Assembly: GCA_902566705.1 (NCBI GenBank)
Contig: CACFJT010000001.1
Coordinates: 1 to 64,000, forward strand
Direction of reading: 5' to 3'
Length of the DNA stretch: 64,000 nucleotides
Origin: an uncultured Pelagibacteraceae bacterium
Lineage (GTDB): Bacteria; Pseudomonadota; Alphaproteobacteria; Pelagibacterales; Pelagibacteraceae
The notes beneath the pieces were generated by a model that worked only from the letters and a program-made list of their open reading frames with translations, was not told where the DNA came from and searched no databases. The position numbers and the translations under genes were made by a program. Within the stretch, counting starts at the first letter, position 1. Every line of letters starts with the position of its first letter. Shown in pieces: positions 17,260 through 26,176 of the stretch.

Positions 17260-18174
17260 ATGTCTAAATCGATAGCGTTTATTGGCGTTGGCAACATGGG
17301 TTGTCCGATGGCTGAGAATTTGATGAAGGCAGGCAAAACTGTAAAAGTTTTTGATGTTTCAAAAAAAATGTTGGAAATAGCAAAAGATAAAAATCTTGAA
17401 ACCATCTCGAATTTAGATGATTTAATTACAGATGATGTTGAGACTGTTGTAACTATGCTTCCGGAGGGTAAGCATTCTAAGGAAGTTTATTTAGGAGAAA
17501 AAGGAATAATAAATAAAGTTTCAAAAGATTGTCTTTTAATTGATTGTTCAACAATTGATATTCAAACTTCTATTGAGATTGGAAAAAAGGCCTCAGAATT
17601 AGGAATAAAAATGATTGATGCTCCAGTTAGTGGTGGAGTGATGGGAGCTAAAAAAGCAACTTTAAATATAATGGTTGGTGGATCAAATGAAGCATTTGAA
17701 AAAGCCCTTCCTTTATTAAAAATCATGGGGAAAAATATATTTCATGCAGGTGATTTAGGTAGTGGGAATGGTGCTAAGATTTGTAACAATATGGCCCTAG
17801 GCATTGCAATGATTGCTGCTTCAGAGTCATTAATGTTAGCGAAAAGATTAAACATAGATATTAAAAAAGTTCATGAAATTATGAAAAATGCATCAGGTAA
17901 CAGTTGGCCAATTTCTGCTTATCCACCTTTACCTGGTTTAATTGATGGTACACCTTCAAATAATAATTATCGTCCAGGTTTCTCTGCAGGAATGATGAAT
18001 AAAGATCTTAAACTTGCAAATGATTGTGCAAAAAGCGTAAATGCTGAAACACCATTAGGAAAAATGGCCCTAGAAATTTATGATCAATTTTGTAAAGAAG
18101 GAAATGATAATAAAGATTTTTCAGCGATTTCTAAAGTTATAGGTGGTAATGCTTGGGATTATCCGATTGATTAA
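17260..18174 (+). CDS. 3-hydroxyisobutyrate dehydrogenase family (tartronate semialdehyde reductase-like)
   Basis: The 304-residue beta-hydroxyacid dehydrogenase has the NAD motif FIGVGNMGCPMAENL (7-21), the substrate loop DAPVSGGVMGA (S124) and the catalytic lysine K173 in GNGAKICNN. The family includes 3-hydroxyisobutyrate dehydrogenase (valine catabolism) and tartronate semialdehyde reductase (glyoxylate to glycerate). Its direct abutment to a glyoxylate/hydroxypyruvate reductase-like gene favours the latter, but mmsA elsewhere in the window would suit the former. Last gene of this block. Confidence 0.85.
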   Translation: MSKSIAFIGVGNMGCPMAENLMKAGKTVKVFDVSKKMLEIAKDKNLETISNLDDLITDDVETVVTMLPEGKHSKEVYLGEKGIINKVSKDCLLIDCSTIDIQTSIEIGKKASELGIKMIDAPVSGGVMGAKKATLNIMVGGSNEAFEKALPLLKIMGKNIFHAGDLGSGNGAKICNNMALGIAMIAASESLMLAKRLNIDIKKVHEIMKNASGNSWPISAYPPLPGLIDGTPSNNNYRPGFSAGMMNKDLKLANDCAKSVNAETPLGKMALEIYDQFCKEGNDNKDFSAISKVIGGNAWDYPID

Positions 18175-18247
18175 TTAATATTTCTTAAATAATCAAAAAT
18201 TAACTATAGGTTGTATTTACTTATTTATTGAACACTTAAAAGAGGCA

Positions 18248-18276
18248 TTGACTTCATTGGATATAAAATTTTTAAT
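18248..18276 (+). promoter_or_regulatory. Candidate promoter of the alcohol dehydrogenase - ABC transporter operon
   Basis: TTGACT (18248-18253) and TTTAAT (18271-18276), 17 bases apart, fit a sigma70-type promoter about 30 bases upstream of the dehydrogenase start. A clear Shine-Dalgarno GGGAGA lies at 18295-18300. In such AT-rich DNA the -10 match could be fortuitous. Confidence 0.35.
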
Positions 18277-18307
18277 GTGTTTTTTAAATTAATAGGGAGA
18301 TAAAGTG

Positions 18308-19369
18308 ATGAAAGCACAGGTTTTGCACAAGTATGACCCAGAGATGAAAGAAAAGGTTTGGGTTACTGGTGAGGAAATGCCAGATCCAAAGATTGAGAAG
18401 GCATCAGACGTAATTGTTAAAATAGGTGCTGCAGGTGTTTGCAGAACAGATTTACATATAATCGAAGGAGTATGGAAACACATTCAAGATCCAGATGGAA
18501 CATTGTTACCATGTGTAATGGGACATGAGAATGCTGGTTGGGTTGAGGATGTAGGTAAAGATGTAACAGAATATAAAAAAGGTGATCCCGTTATTTTGCA
18601 TCCATTAATTTCTGGAACAGGAGGCACTTGTTTGGATTGTAGAAGAGGAAATGATATGCATGCAGCAGCTGGAGCGTTTCCTGGTTTAAGTATTAAAGAG
18701 GGTGGATATTCAGAGCTATTAAAAACAAGTGTTAGAAATTTAATCAAGCTACCAAAAGTATTAGCACCTAAGGATGTTGCTCCTTTTTCAGATGCAGGTC
18801 TTACAGCTTATAGAGTTGTTAAAAAAGCAACTAGACATTTATTACCAGGACAAAGCTGTACGGTTATTGGTGCAGGTGGTTTAGGACATATTGCTATTCA
18901 ATGTCTAAAAGCAATGTGTGCTGCTGACATTATAATAGTTGAAAAATCTGAAGCAGCTTTAAAACATGCAATGGAACTCGGTGGTGATCACGGAGTTTTA
19001 ATTGACGGAAATGAAATTGAAAAAGTTCAAGAACTTACTAAAGGCAAAGGTTCTGAAGCAGTTATAGATTTTGTTGGAGAAAAAGGATCTACTGCCATGG
19101 GAATTCAAATGACTTCTAATGGTGGTTTTTACTATATCGTTGGATACGGAGAAGAAATTAAATCGCTTGCGGTTGATTTGATTATTTCTGAGAAAACGAT
19201 CGTAGGTAATTTAGTGGGAACGTGGTCTGAATTATATGAACTGATGGAATTAGCTGATCGAGGAAAAGTAAAGCTATCCATGGAAGAATATAAATTGGAC
19301 GATGCTAATAAAGCACTTCATGATCTTAACGACGGTAAGGTTAAGGGAAGAGCTGTTTTGGTTCCATAA
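18308..19369 (+). CDS. Zinc-type NAD(P)-dependent alcohol dehydrogenase
   Basis: This 353-residue medium-chain dehydrogenase has catalytic zinc ligands C45 (GVCRTD) and H73-E74 (GHENAG) and the nucleotide motif GAGGLGHIAIQ. I start it at the ATG at 18308, which is 8 bases after GGGAG, rather than at the GTG at 18305. The structural zinc site is degenerate: where the family has four cysteines, only C108 and C111 (GTCLDCRRGNDMH) remain. It heads the operon with a polyol/sugar-type ABC transporter, so it may oxidise the imported alcohol or polyol. That link is inference. Confidence 0.87.
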   Translation: MKAQVLHKYDPEMKEKVWVTGEEMPDPKIEKASDVIVKIGAAGVCRTDLHIIEGVWKHIQDPDGTLLPCVMGHENAGWVEDVGKDVTEYKKGDPVILHPLISGTGGTCLDCRRGNDMHAAAGAFPGLSIKEGGYSELLKTSVRNLIKLPKVLAPKDVAPFSDAGLTAYRVVKKATRHLLPGQSCTVIGAGGLGHIAIQCLKAMCAADIIIVEKSEAALKHAMELGGDHGVLIDGNEIEKVQELTKGKGSEAVIDFVGEKGSTAMGIQMTSNGGFYYIVGYGEEIKSLAVDLIISEKTIVGNLVGTWSELYELMELADRGKVKLSMEEYKLDDANKALHDLNDGKVKGRAVLVP

Positions 19370-19396
19370 TTTAAGCAAAGGAAGAAAGAGGAAATA

Positions 19397-20935
19397 ATGA
19401 AAATAATGAAAACCTGCTTGACGGCTATCATATCAAGTTTGATGATATTTAGTCCTATGGCATATGCAGATAAGTGGAGTGATCAATTTCCACATATCAA
19501 AGCTACAGGAGATATTCCTGGTGATTGTTCTTATGAGAAGATGTCTAAGAAAAATTACAAAGGAAAAACTCTTAAAATAAACACTCACGCAATTCCAGTA
19601 ATGGGAGAGCCAACAGCTTTACATGCTGAACAGTTTGAAAAATTAACTGGTGCAAAAGTTGAAGTTACACATACACCAGCAGGTGATTTGTACTCAAAAG
19701 CTATGGTTCCTTTCCAAGCTGGACAAGCGCCTTACGATGTTGTGTTTGGATTTTCTAACTTTATCAATGACTGGAAAAGATATTTAGCACCAGTTCCTAA
19801 GAAGTATATGAACTCACCTGAGATGAAAGACGTAACCAAATCTCATATGGGTGTATCATCTTGGGATGGAACTATGTACCAATACCCAGTTGATGGTGAT
19901 AGACATTATCTAAAATACAGAAAAGACGTAATAGATAATCCTGAAATGCAGAAAAAATACAAAGCAGACACAGGTAAAGAACTAAAAGTTCCTACAACAT
20001 GGAAAGAATATGGCGAAATGGCTAAATATTTCAATGGTTGGGACTGGGATGGAGACGGTGAAAAAGAATACGGTTCAGCTGAAGTTATGAAAAAAGATGA
20101 CTTAATGTTCGCGGCTTTTTTCAGTAGATCAGTAGCGTATGCTAAAAACCCGAGAACTCCAGGTGGTTTCTTTTTTGATTTAGAAACTATGAAGCCAAAC
20201 ATCAATAACCCTGGGTTTGTAGAAGCGTTAACTGACTGGGTTGAAGCCACTAAGTATGTACCTCCAGGAGGAACAAACTTTGGTCTAGGTGATGAAATCG
20301 GATCATTTGGTGGTGGACAGACTTTATTTAGTTTTTCTTGGGATGATGCATTTATTGCAGCGATGCAAGATGATAGCCCAATTAAAAATAAAGTTGGTGC
20401 AGCTCCACTTCCGGGTGCAAACAAGGTTTGGAACAGAGTATCTAATAGCTGGGAAAACCAATACAACCAAGCTCCTTACATTGTATGGGGTTGGGCAGTA
20501 GGTGTTGCTAAGAAAAGTAAAGTAAAAGATATGGCGTTTGATTACTTATGTTTCTTTTCTAACGGTGCAAACCACCAAGCTGACCTAGCAATTGGTAGAT
20601 TTGGTGTTAACCCATTTAAAAACTCAGACTTTGACCCCAATATTTATATAAATAGCATGGGTTGGGATCCAGAGATCGCTAATAGTTACACCAAGACACT
20701 TTTAGATATGGAAAAAAGTAACAACAGAGTTTTCCCTCTAAGAGTTCCGGGTGTATTTGAATTTACAAGTGCAGTCGCTACAGGAACTTCAAAAGCTTTA
20801 GCAGGACAATTATCTCCTCAAGAAGCTTTAGATGAAGTTGCTAAAGAGTGGGAAGCAATTGTAAGCAGAGTAGGTAAAAAAGCAGTTCAAGATGCCTATG
20901 CTGTTGGTGTTAAAATGGAAGACAACAAGCTATAA
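19397..20935 (+). CDS. ABC transporter extracellular substrate-binding protein (family 1, GlpV-like position)
   Basis: The 512-residue periplasmic binding protein has a Sec signal peptide with cleavage near MAYA-DK. It shows the family 1 fold pattern (HAEQFEKLTGAKVEVTHTPAGDLYSK, then APYDVVFG). Its size and its operon with two permeases and two ATPases match the glycerol transporter GlpV/PQ/ST of rhizobia, but the sequence is not proof of a glycerol ligand; other polyols or sugars are possible. Strong Shine-Dalgarno AAAGAGG precedes the start. A long hairpin follows the stop codon. Confidence 0.82.
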   Translation: MKIMKTCLTAIISSLMIFSPMAYADKWSDQFPHIKATGDIPGDCSYEKMSKKNYKGKTLKINTHAIPVMGEPTALHAEQFEKLTGAKVEVTHTPAGDLYSKAMVPFQAGQAPYDVVFGFSNFINDWKRYLAPVPKKYMNSPEMKDVTKSHMGVSSWDGTMYQYPVDGDRHYLKYRKDVIDNPEMQKKYKADTGKELKVPTTWKEYGEMAKYFNGWDWDGDGEKEYGSAEVMKKDDLMFAAFFSRSVAYAKNPRTPGGFFFDLETMKPNINNPGFVEALTDWVEATKYVPPGGTNFGLGDEIGSFGGGQTLFSFSWDDAFIAAMQDDSPIKNKVGAAPLPGANKVWNRVSNSWENQYNQAPYIVWGWAVGVAKKSKVKDMAFDYLCFFSNGANHQADLAIGRFGVNPFKNSDFDPNIYINSMGWDPEIANSYTKTLLDMEKSNNRVFPLRVPGVFEFTSAVATGTSKALAGQLSPQEALDEVAKEWEAIVSRVGKKAVQDAYAVGVKMEDNKL

Positions 20936-20948
20936 TTTAAAAATACTT

Positions 20949-20978
20949 TATGTGGCCATTAATTTAAATGGCCACATA
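20949..20978 (+). promoter_or_regulatory. Hairpin between binding protein and permease genes
   Basis: Arms 20949-20960 and 20967-20978 form a perfect 12-bp stem with a 6-base loop. No U tract follows, so it is not a classical terminator. Placed directly after the binding-protein gene, it probably protects that part of the mRNA from 3' exonucleases or attenuates read-through, giving more binding protein than permease. Confidence 0.65.
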
Positions 20979-21009
20979 TTACAAAAATAATATAATCCTT
21001 TATTTATAA

Positions 21010-21873
21010 ATGAACTTTAAGCATAAATATTTCTTTCTGTTTCCAGGTTTATTTGTGTTGATAGGAATATTAATTTTTCCAATTATTTTCGTAGTTAGAC
21101 TAAGTTTGTCAGGATGGAATAGTTATAATCCTGGTTTAGATTACATAGGTTTAGAAAATTACATAAGATTATTTACTGATGACCCAAGATTTTGGGAATC
21201 ATTTTTTAGATTGAGTTTTTTGTCAGTTACAACAGTTATTTTACAATACGTGATTGGTTTTGCCTTAGCACATATGGTTTGGAAAGATATTAAATTTAAA
21301 AGATTTTTTAGAGTTCTGTTTTTAGTCCCAATGATGACAACCCCAGTGATTATGACAGTTATATGGAGAACTTTTTTTCATGAGTCTTTAGGACCAGTAA
21401 ATGATTTGTTATCAGTTTTTGGGGTAGCTCCCAAGTGGTTGACAGATCCAGTTATTGCAAAATTTACAGTCATTATAGTTGAGGTATGGCAATGGACACC
21501 ATTTATGTTTCTGCTTTTATTAGCGGGATTATTGTCATTACCTAAAGAACCATTCTTAGCTGCTGCTATTGACGGCGCAAGTCCAGTTAGAAAATTTATA
21601 TATGTAACATTTCCATTGATGGCTCCCATCTCAATTGGAGCAATAATCATAAGGTTAATTGAGGCATCAAAGATTATGGATACAGTTTATGTTTTAACCT
21701 CAGGTGGACCAGGTACTTCTACGGAAACTTCAAGTTTTTACATTTTTATTAAAGGATTGAGAGAATTTCAGATGGGTTATGCAGCATCGATGTCATTTAC
21801 TTACTTAATAATTATGATCATAAGTTTAACCATTATAGCAAAAGTATTAACTAAAGTTTTATTAAAAGAATAA
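21010..21873 (+). CDS. ABC transporter permease, MalF/UgpA type
   Basis: The 287-residue inner-membrane protein has six spans. The cytoplasmic EAA loop that contacts the ATPase is at about residues 195-210 (EPFLAAAIDGASPVRKFIYVTFPLM). It pairs with the next gene to form the membrane channel of the sugar/polyol-type importer. It follows the binding-protein hairpin by about 30 bases and precedes the second permease by 3 bases. Confidence 0.88.
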   Translation: MNFKHKYFFLFPGLFVLIGILIFPIIFVVRLSLSGWNSYNPGLDYIGLENYIRLFTDDPRFWESFFRLSFLSVTTVILQYVIGFALAHMVWKDIKFKRFFRVLFLVPMMTTPVIMTVIWRTFFHESLGPVNDLLSVFGVAPKWLTDPVIAKFTVIIVEVWQWTPFMFLLLLAGLLSLPKEPFLAAAIDGASPVRKFIYVTFPLMAPISIGAIIIRLIEASKIMDTVYVLTSGGPGTSTETSSFYIFIKGLREFQMGYAASMSFTYLIIMIISLTIIAKVLTKVLLKE

Positions 21874-21876
21874 ATA

Positions 21877-22725
21877 ATGAACAAACTTTATATTTTTTTG
21901 AAATATTTTTTTATTGTCGTTTGGACAGTATTTGTTGTTGCTCCTTTTCTTTGGGCTTTAACAACATCTTTTAAAGATTTTCAGTCTGTTAATGGAGGAG
22001 TAACATATATCCCATGGTTTGATTTTGAGCCAAATTTAGAAGGTTGGAAGGTACTAATTAAATCACCAGCTAAAGGTGGAGTGGATATAATTGAACCTTA
22101 TTTTAACAGTATGTTTGTAACTTGTACTGCAAGTTTAATTAGTATTATTCTTGGAACATTGTCTGCTTACGCATTATCTAGATATACATTCAAGGCTGGC
22201 TTTGTAAAAAATAATGACATCACTTTTTTCTTTATTTCGCAAAGAATTATGCCACCAATTGTTTTATCAATACCATTTTTTTTATTTTTAAGTTCAATAA
22301 ATTTGTTAGACAGTTTAACAGGTCTAATTGTTGTTTATATTGTTCTGTTAATGCCAATAGCAGTCTGGATTATGGTCGACTTTTTTAATAAAGTTCCAAG
22401 AGAAATTGATGAGACAGCTTTAATTGATGGTTGTAACCCTTACCAAGCATTTTTAAAGGTAGTTTTACCAAATTCAATACCTGGTTTAATTGTAGCAGGA
22501 ATGTTTTGTATAATTTTTGGATGGATTGATTTTTTCTTTGCTTTTATTTTAACATTTACAGAGGTGCAATTATTACCTGTTAAAATTGTTGCATTAAATT
22601 CATCAGTAACCCCTTGGTGGAGTTTATCAGCATCAGCTTTAGTTTCTGTTGCACCATTAATTATTGTTGCATTTGTAGTTGAGCGATATTTATCAAAAGG
22701 AAATTTATCAGGAGCTATTAAATAA
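21877..22725 (+). CDS. ABC transporter permease, MalG/UgpE type
   Basis: This 282-residue second permease has six spans, an N-terminal ALTTSFKD segment and the EAA loop REIDETALIDGCNPYQAFLKVVLP (about residues 185-208). Its stop codon overlaps the first ATPase start by one base (TAATG), so translation is coupled. It forms a heterodimer with the previous permease. Confidence 0.88.
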   Translation: MNKLYIFLKYFFIVVWTVFVVAPFLWALTTSFKDFQSVNGGVTYIPWFDFEPNLEGWKVLIKSPAKGGVDIIEPYFNSMFVTCTASLISIILGTLSAYALSRYTFKAGFVKNNDITFFFISQRIMPPIVLSIPFFLFLSSINLLDSLTGLIVVYIVLLMPIAVWIMVDFFNKVPREIDETALIDGCNPYQAFLKVVLPNSIPGLIVAGMFCIIFGWIDFFFAFILTFTEVQLLPVKIVALNSSVTPWWSLSASALVSVAPLIIVAFVVERYLSKGNLSGAIK

Positions 22726-23810
22726 TGGATTTAATTGCTAATAATTTGTCTTATAAACCTGAAGACCAATATCATTTAAACGAAGTATCTTTTAATTTTA
22801 AAGAGGGTAATCTATATACAATTCTAGGAAGAACATTATCTGGAAAAACAACTCTATTAAAAACAATAGCTGGTCTTTTAACACCTGACAGTGGTGAAAT
22901 TGAATTTGATGGTAAAAATTTTTTAAAAGTTCCTGTTTGGGAAAGAAATGTAGCAATGGTTTATCAGCAATTTATAAACTATCCTCATTTAAATGTTTTT
23001 GAAAACATAGCCTTTCCTTTGAAACAAAGAAAAATAGATCAAGGTGTTATTAATGAAAAAGTAATGGATGCCTTAAAGTCTGTAGGCTTATTGGGTTATG
23101 AAAAAAGAAAAATCCAAGAGCTATCCGGAGGTCAACAACAAAGAGTTTCTCTTGCAAGATCCTTGGTCAAAAATGCAAAAATACTATTACTGGATGAACC
23201 CTTAGTAAACTTAGACTACAAATTGAGAGAGCAATTAAGAGAAGAGTTTAAAAACCTATTTTCCAAAGGGTTAGCAGATGAAACAATATTAATTTATTCA
23301 ACTACAGATCCAAAAGAGACTATGGAATTAAATGGCGAAGTTATAGTTTTAGATGAAGGGAAGGTTTTACAAGTTGGTCCAGCAAAAGAAATATTTGAAA
23401 ACCCAAATTCTTTAAAAGTTGCAGAAATTTCTAATGATCCACCAATGAATATAATAGAAGCTAAAATTTCTGATAATAATATTCAATTTGAAGGAATTAA
23501 TCTAGAGGCTCCAAAACACTTATCTAAACTAACAGAAGATGGTTTAAAAATTGGATTAAGATCTTCTGATATTGAATTAGGCGAAAACGGAAATGAATTT
23601 GAAGTTGAGCTAGCAGAAATTAGTGGTTCTGAAACCTTACTTCACCTAAAAAGAGGAGATACAAAAATTATTGTTTCAATAGAAGAAGTTCTGAATTTTA
23701 AGATACACGATAAAGTAAAAATTAATTTTAAGATTGATAGAGCTTATGCTTTTTATGCTGATGGAAAATTAGCATCTTCACCGTTTGGAGGTTTGAATGG
23801 CCAAAATTGA
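22725..23810 (+). CDS. ABC transporter ATPase 1, GlpS-like (switch histidine missing)
   Basis: The 361-residue MalK/UgpC-type ATPase has Walker A GRTLSGKTT (35-43), a canonical signature LSGGQQQ (133-139) and Walker B ILLLDEP (153-159). The switch (H-loop) histidine is replaced: VTHD of the family reads STTD here (T194). This is the same departure I recall for GlpS of the rhizobial glycerol importer. A TOBE-like regulatory domain fills the last 120 residues. Its 3' end overlaps ATPase 2 by 14 bases. It should work as a heterodimer with the next gene. Confidence 0.85.
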   Translation: MDLIANNLSYKPEDQYHLNEVSFNFKEGNLYTILGRTLSGKTTLLKTIAGLLTPDSGEIEFDGKNFLKVPVWERNVAMVYQQFINYPHLNVFENIAFPLKQRKIDQGVINEKVMDALKSVGLLGYEKRKIQELSGGQQQRVSLARSLVKNAKILLLDEPLVNLDYKLREQLREEFKNLFSKGLADETILIYSTTDPKETMELNGEVIVLDEGKVLQVGPAKEIFENPNSLKVAEISNDPPMNIIEAKISDNNIQFEGINLEAPKHLSKLTEDGLKIGLRSSDIELGENGNEFEVELAEISGSETLLHLKRGDTKIIVSIEEVLNFKIHDKVKINFKIDRAYAFYADGKLASSPFGGLNGQN

Positions 23811-24870
23811 TTTAAGTAACGTATCTCATTCATATAATCCAAATGATCCAAATCCAGTTTTTGCTTTAAATCCTTTCTCGATGACATGGGAAAATGGAAA
23901 TCGATATGCAATCTTAGGACCCTCAGGTTGTGGAAAAACTACAATGCTAAATATTGTTTCTGGTTTAGTGAGACCTTCTGCTGGAAGAATATTATTTGAT
24001 GATAGAGATGTTACAGATTTAATAACAGAAGAAAGAAATATTGCCCAAGTTTTCCAATTTCCGGTTATTTATAATACTATGACTGTTTATGAAAACTTAG
24101 CATTCCCACTTAAATGTAGAGATTTTTCTAAAAGCAAAATTGATGAAAGAGTTAATTCAGTCGCTGAAACTTTAAATTTAAAATCTTTTCTAAATTCTCC
24201 TGCAAGAAAATTAACAGCAGATCAAAAGCAATTAATATCTTTAGGTAGAGGCCTTGTAAGAGAAGACGTAGCTGCTGTTCTTATGGATGAACCTTTAACT
24301 GTTATTGATCCAGATTTAAAATTTAGATTAAGAAGAAATCTTAAAGAAATTAATGAGCAATACAAAACAACACTAGTTTATGTAACACACGATCAAAACG
24401 AGGCGATGACTTTTGCAGATAATATAATAGTTATGAGTGAAGGAGAGGTAGTTCAAACTGGTTCTCCGAAAGAACTTTTTGAAAGACCTAATACAACATT
24501 TGTTGGATACTTTATTGGATCACCAGCTATGAACTTATTTGAAAGCGAACCTTCCTCAAACGATAGTGTAAAAATTAATAATACTTTAATTAAAACAAAT
24601 ACAAATTTGTCTAAATTAAAAACAAAGAATATTAAATTAGGGATTAGATCAGAATTTATTAAGATTGCACAAAATCATAATGAAAATTTAGTAGATGTTA
24701 ATGTTGAAAAGGTTGAGGATTTAGGAAATTATAAATTAATCACAGCTAAAATGGGAAGCTTTACAATTAAATCAAAAGTTACTAGAGAAACCGAAATACC
24801 AAATCAAAACGTTAAACTTCATATACCTGCTGAGAAATGTTGTGTGTATGAGGATAACAAATTAATTTAA
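23797..24870 (+). CDS. ABC transporter ATPase 2, GlpT-like (signature motif degenerate)
   Basis: The 357-residue MalK/UgpC-type ATPase has a perfect Walker A GPSGCGKTT (41-49), Walker B VLMDEP (161-166) and the switch histidine H198 in VTHD. The ABC signature, however, reads LTADQKQ (139-145) in place of LSGGQ. This complements ATPase 1, so only one of the two composite ATP sites keeps all motifs. The C-terminal 110 residues are a TOBE-like domain. Last gene of the ABC operon. Confidence 0.85.
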   Translation: MAKIDLSNVSHSYNPNDPNPVFALNPFSMTWENGNRYAILGPSGCGKTTMLNIVSGLVRPSAGRILFDDRDVTDLITEERNIAQVFQFPVIYNTMTVYENLAFPLKCRDFSKSKIDERVNSVAETLNLKSFLNSPARKLTADQKQLISLGRGLVREDVAAVLMDEPLTVIDPDLKFRLRRNLKEINEQYKTTLVYVTHDQNEAMTFADNIIVMSEGEVVQTGSPKELFERPNTTFVGYFIGSPAMNLFESEPSSNDSVKINNTLIKTNTNLSKLKTKNIKLGIRSEFIKIAQNHNENLVDVNVEKVEDLGNYKLITAKMGSFTIKSKVTRETEIPNQNVKLHIPAEKCCVYEDNKLI

Positions 24871-24882
24871 ACTCAACCTTAA

Positions 24883-24908
24883 ATTGTAAAAATTTTGTAT
24901 TTTACAAT
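24883..24908 (+). terminator. Hairpin after the ABC transporter operon
   Basis: Arms ATTGTAAAA (24883-24891) and TTTTACAAT (24900-24908) form a 9-bp stem with an 8-base loop, 13 bases after the ATPase 2 stop. No U tract follows on the plus strand. Position suggests transcript end or 3' stabilisation before the TRAP operon promoter. Confidence 0.45.
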
Positions 24909-24972
24909 AATAGTGACAATCTGTGCCTCTTTTTAGAAAGACTCTAATCTGAATCTATGTTTTACTTCCCAT

Positions 24973-24984
24973 CAGTTAATTAAC
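24973..24984 (+). promoter_or_regulatory. Shared palindromic motif upstream of TRAP binding protein 1
   Basis: CAGTTAATTAAC, containing the 10-bp palindrome GTTAATTAAC, lies 13 bases before the start codon, next to a good Shine-Dalgarno (GAGGAG). The identical 12-mer precedes the other TRAP binding-protein gene at 29788. It could be an operator or 5' leader element, or a remnant of the duplication that also copied the signal peptide. Confidence 0.3.
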
Positions 24985-24997
24985 TAGAGGAGAAGAA

Positions 24998-26155
24998 ATG
25001 ATTAAAAATAAAAAATCATTGAAGGGTTCTAAAACTCCTTCAAGAAGAAAGTTCTTCAAAGCCGCAGCAGCAACTGGTGCAGCAGCAGCAACAGCTGTAG
25101 CAATGCCAAATGTTGCTTTTGGTGCTCCGCAAACATTAAAGATGCAAGCAGCATGGCCATCAGGTGCTAACATCTTTTTTGAAATGGCTGGAGACTATGC
25201 CAAAATGGTTGGAGACATGTCAGGTGGAAGTTTAAAAATTGATCTTCAGCCTGTTGGAGCAGTCGTAAAAACTGGAGAAATTGGACAAGCTGTAAGTGAC
25301 GGTGTTCTTGATATGGGACACTGGGTTACTGCTTATTGGTATGGAAAAAATCCTGCCGCGTCTCTTTTCGGAACTGGCCCATCTTATGGTCTATCATCTC
25401 AAGAAGTAATGGCTTGGATGGAAGAAGGTGGTGGAAGAGCATTGTATGAAGAAACATTAGCAAAAGTTGGATACGACTATGTTGGTGTTTTTGCGATGCC
25501 TATGCCAGCTCAACCATTTGGTTGGTTCAAAAAGAACGTAACTAAAGTAAGTGACGTTAAAGGTATGAAGTATAGAACAGTTGGTCTTGCAACTAACGTT
25601 CTTACTGCAATGGGTATGGTAGTTAGACAATTACCAGGTGGTGAAATTCAGCCAGCTATGAAAACTGGTTTGATTGAAGCTGCTGAGTTTAATAACCCTA
25701 CTTCAGACTCTCAATTTGGTATGCAAGATGTTTCTAAGCATTATCACTTAGGATCTTTCCACCAATCACAAGAGATGTTTGAAATACCTATTAACAAAAA
25801 AACATTCAATAGCTTATCTCCTGCAAACCAAGCAATATTAAAAAATGCTTCGTATGCAGCAAATACCGCTAACTACTTTAAAGCTTTGGTGAGATACTCA
25901 GCTGATTTATCTAAATTGATGAATGAGCATAAAGTAAACGTTTACCAAACTTCAGATGCAATTTTAGCAGAGCAGTTAAAAGGTTGGGATAAAGTTGTAG
26001 GTGATTTCTCTTCTAAAGATCCATTCTTTAAGAAGATTGTTGATTCACAAAAAGCTTATGCGAAAAGAGTAATGAAATACTTACTAATGAATCAGCCTAA
26101 CTACAGACTTGCTTATGAAAATGAGTTTGGTCCATTAGCGAAAGTTAAAATCTAA
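24998..26155 (+). CDS. TRAP transporter substrate-binding protein 1 (DctP family, Tat-exported)
   Basis: The 385-residue periplasmic binding protein has a twin-arginine signal: SRRKFFK at residues 15-21, then an Ala-rich core ending near FGA (residue 43). The mature part carries the DctP pattern, including VSDVKGMKYRTVGL with the Arg that usually pairs with a substrate carboxylate. The ligand is probably a carboxylate or amino-acid-like compound but cannot be named. It is followed by a strong hairpin and U tract, then the two membrane subunits. Confidence 0.88.
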   Translation: MIKNKKSLKGSKTPSRRKFFKAAAATGAAAATAVAMPNVAFGAPQTLKMQAAWPSGANIFFEMAGDYAKMVGDMSGGSLKIDLQPVGAVVKTGEIGQAVSDGVLDMGHWVTAYWYGKNPAASLFGTGPSYGLSSQEVMAWMEEGGGRALYEETLAKVGYDYVGVFAMPMPAQPFGWFKKNVTKVSDVKGMKYRTVGLATNVLTAMGMVVRQLPGGEIQPAMKTGLIEAAEFNNPTSDSQFGMQDVSKHYHLGSFHQSQEMFEIPINKKTFNSLSPANQAILKNASYAANTANYFKALVRYSADLSKLMNEHKVNVYQTSDAILAEQLKGWDKVVGDFSSKDPFFKKIVDSQKAYAKRVMKYLLMNQPNYRLAYENEFGPLAKVKI

Positions 26156-26176
26156 GGTTTAAAAATATAAAAAATT

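Noticed and set aside
19906-20466. 186-residue minus-strand open frame inside the ABC binding protein gene
   Set aside because: It lies wholly within a well-supported gene on the other strand and shows no domain or ribosome-binding site.
20949-20978. Intrinsic terminator after the ABC binding protein
   Set aside because: The stem is strong but no U tract follows, so I list it as a regulatory or stabilising hairpin instead.
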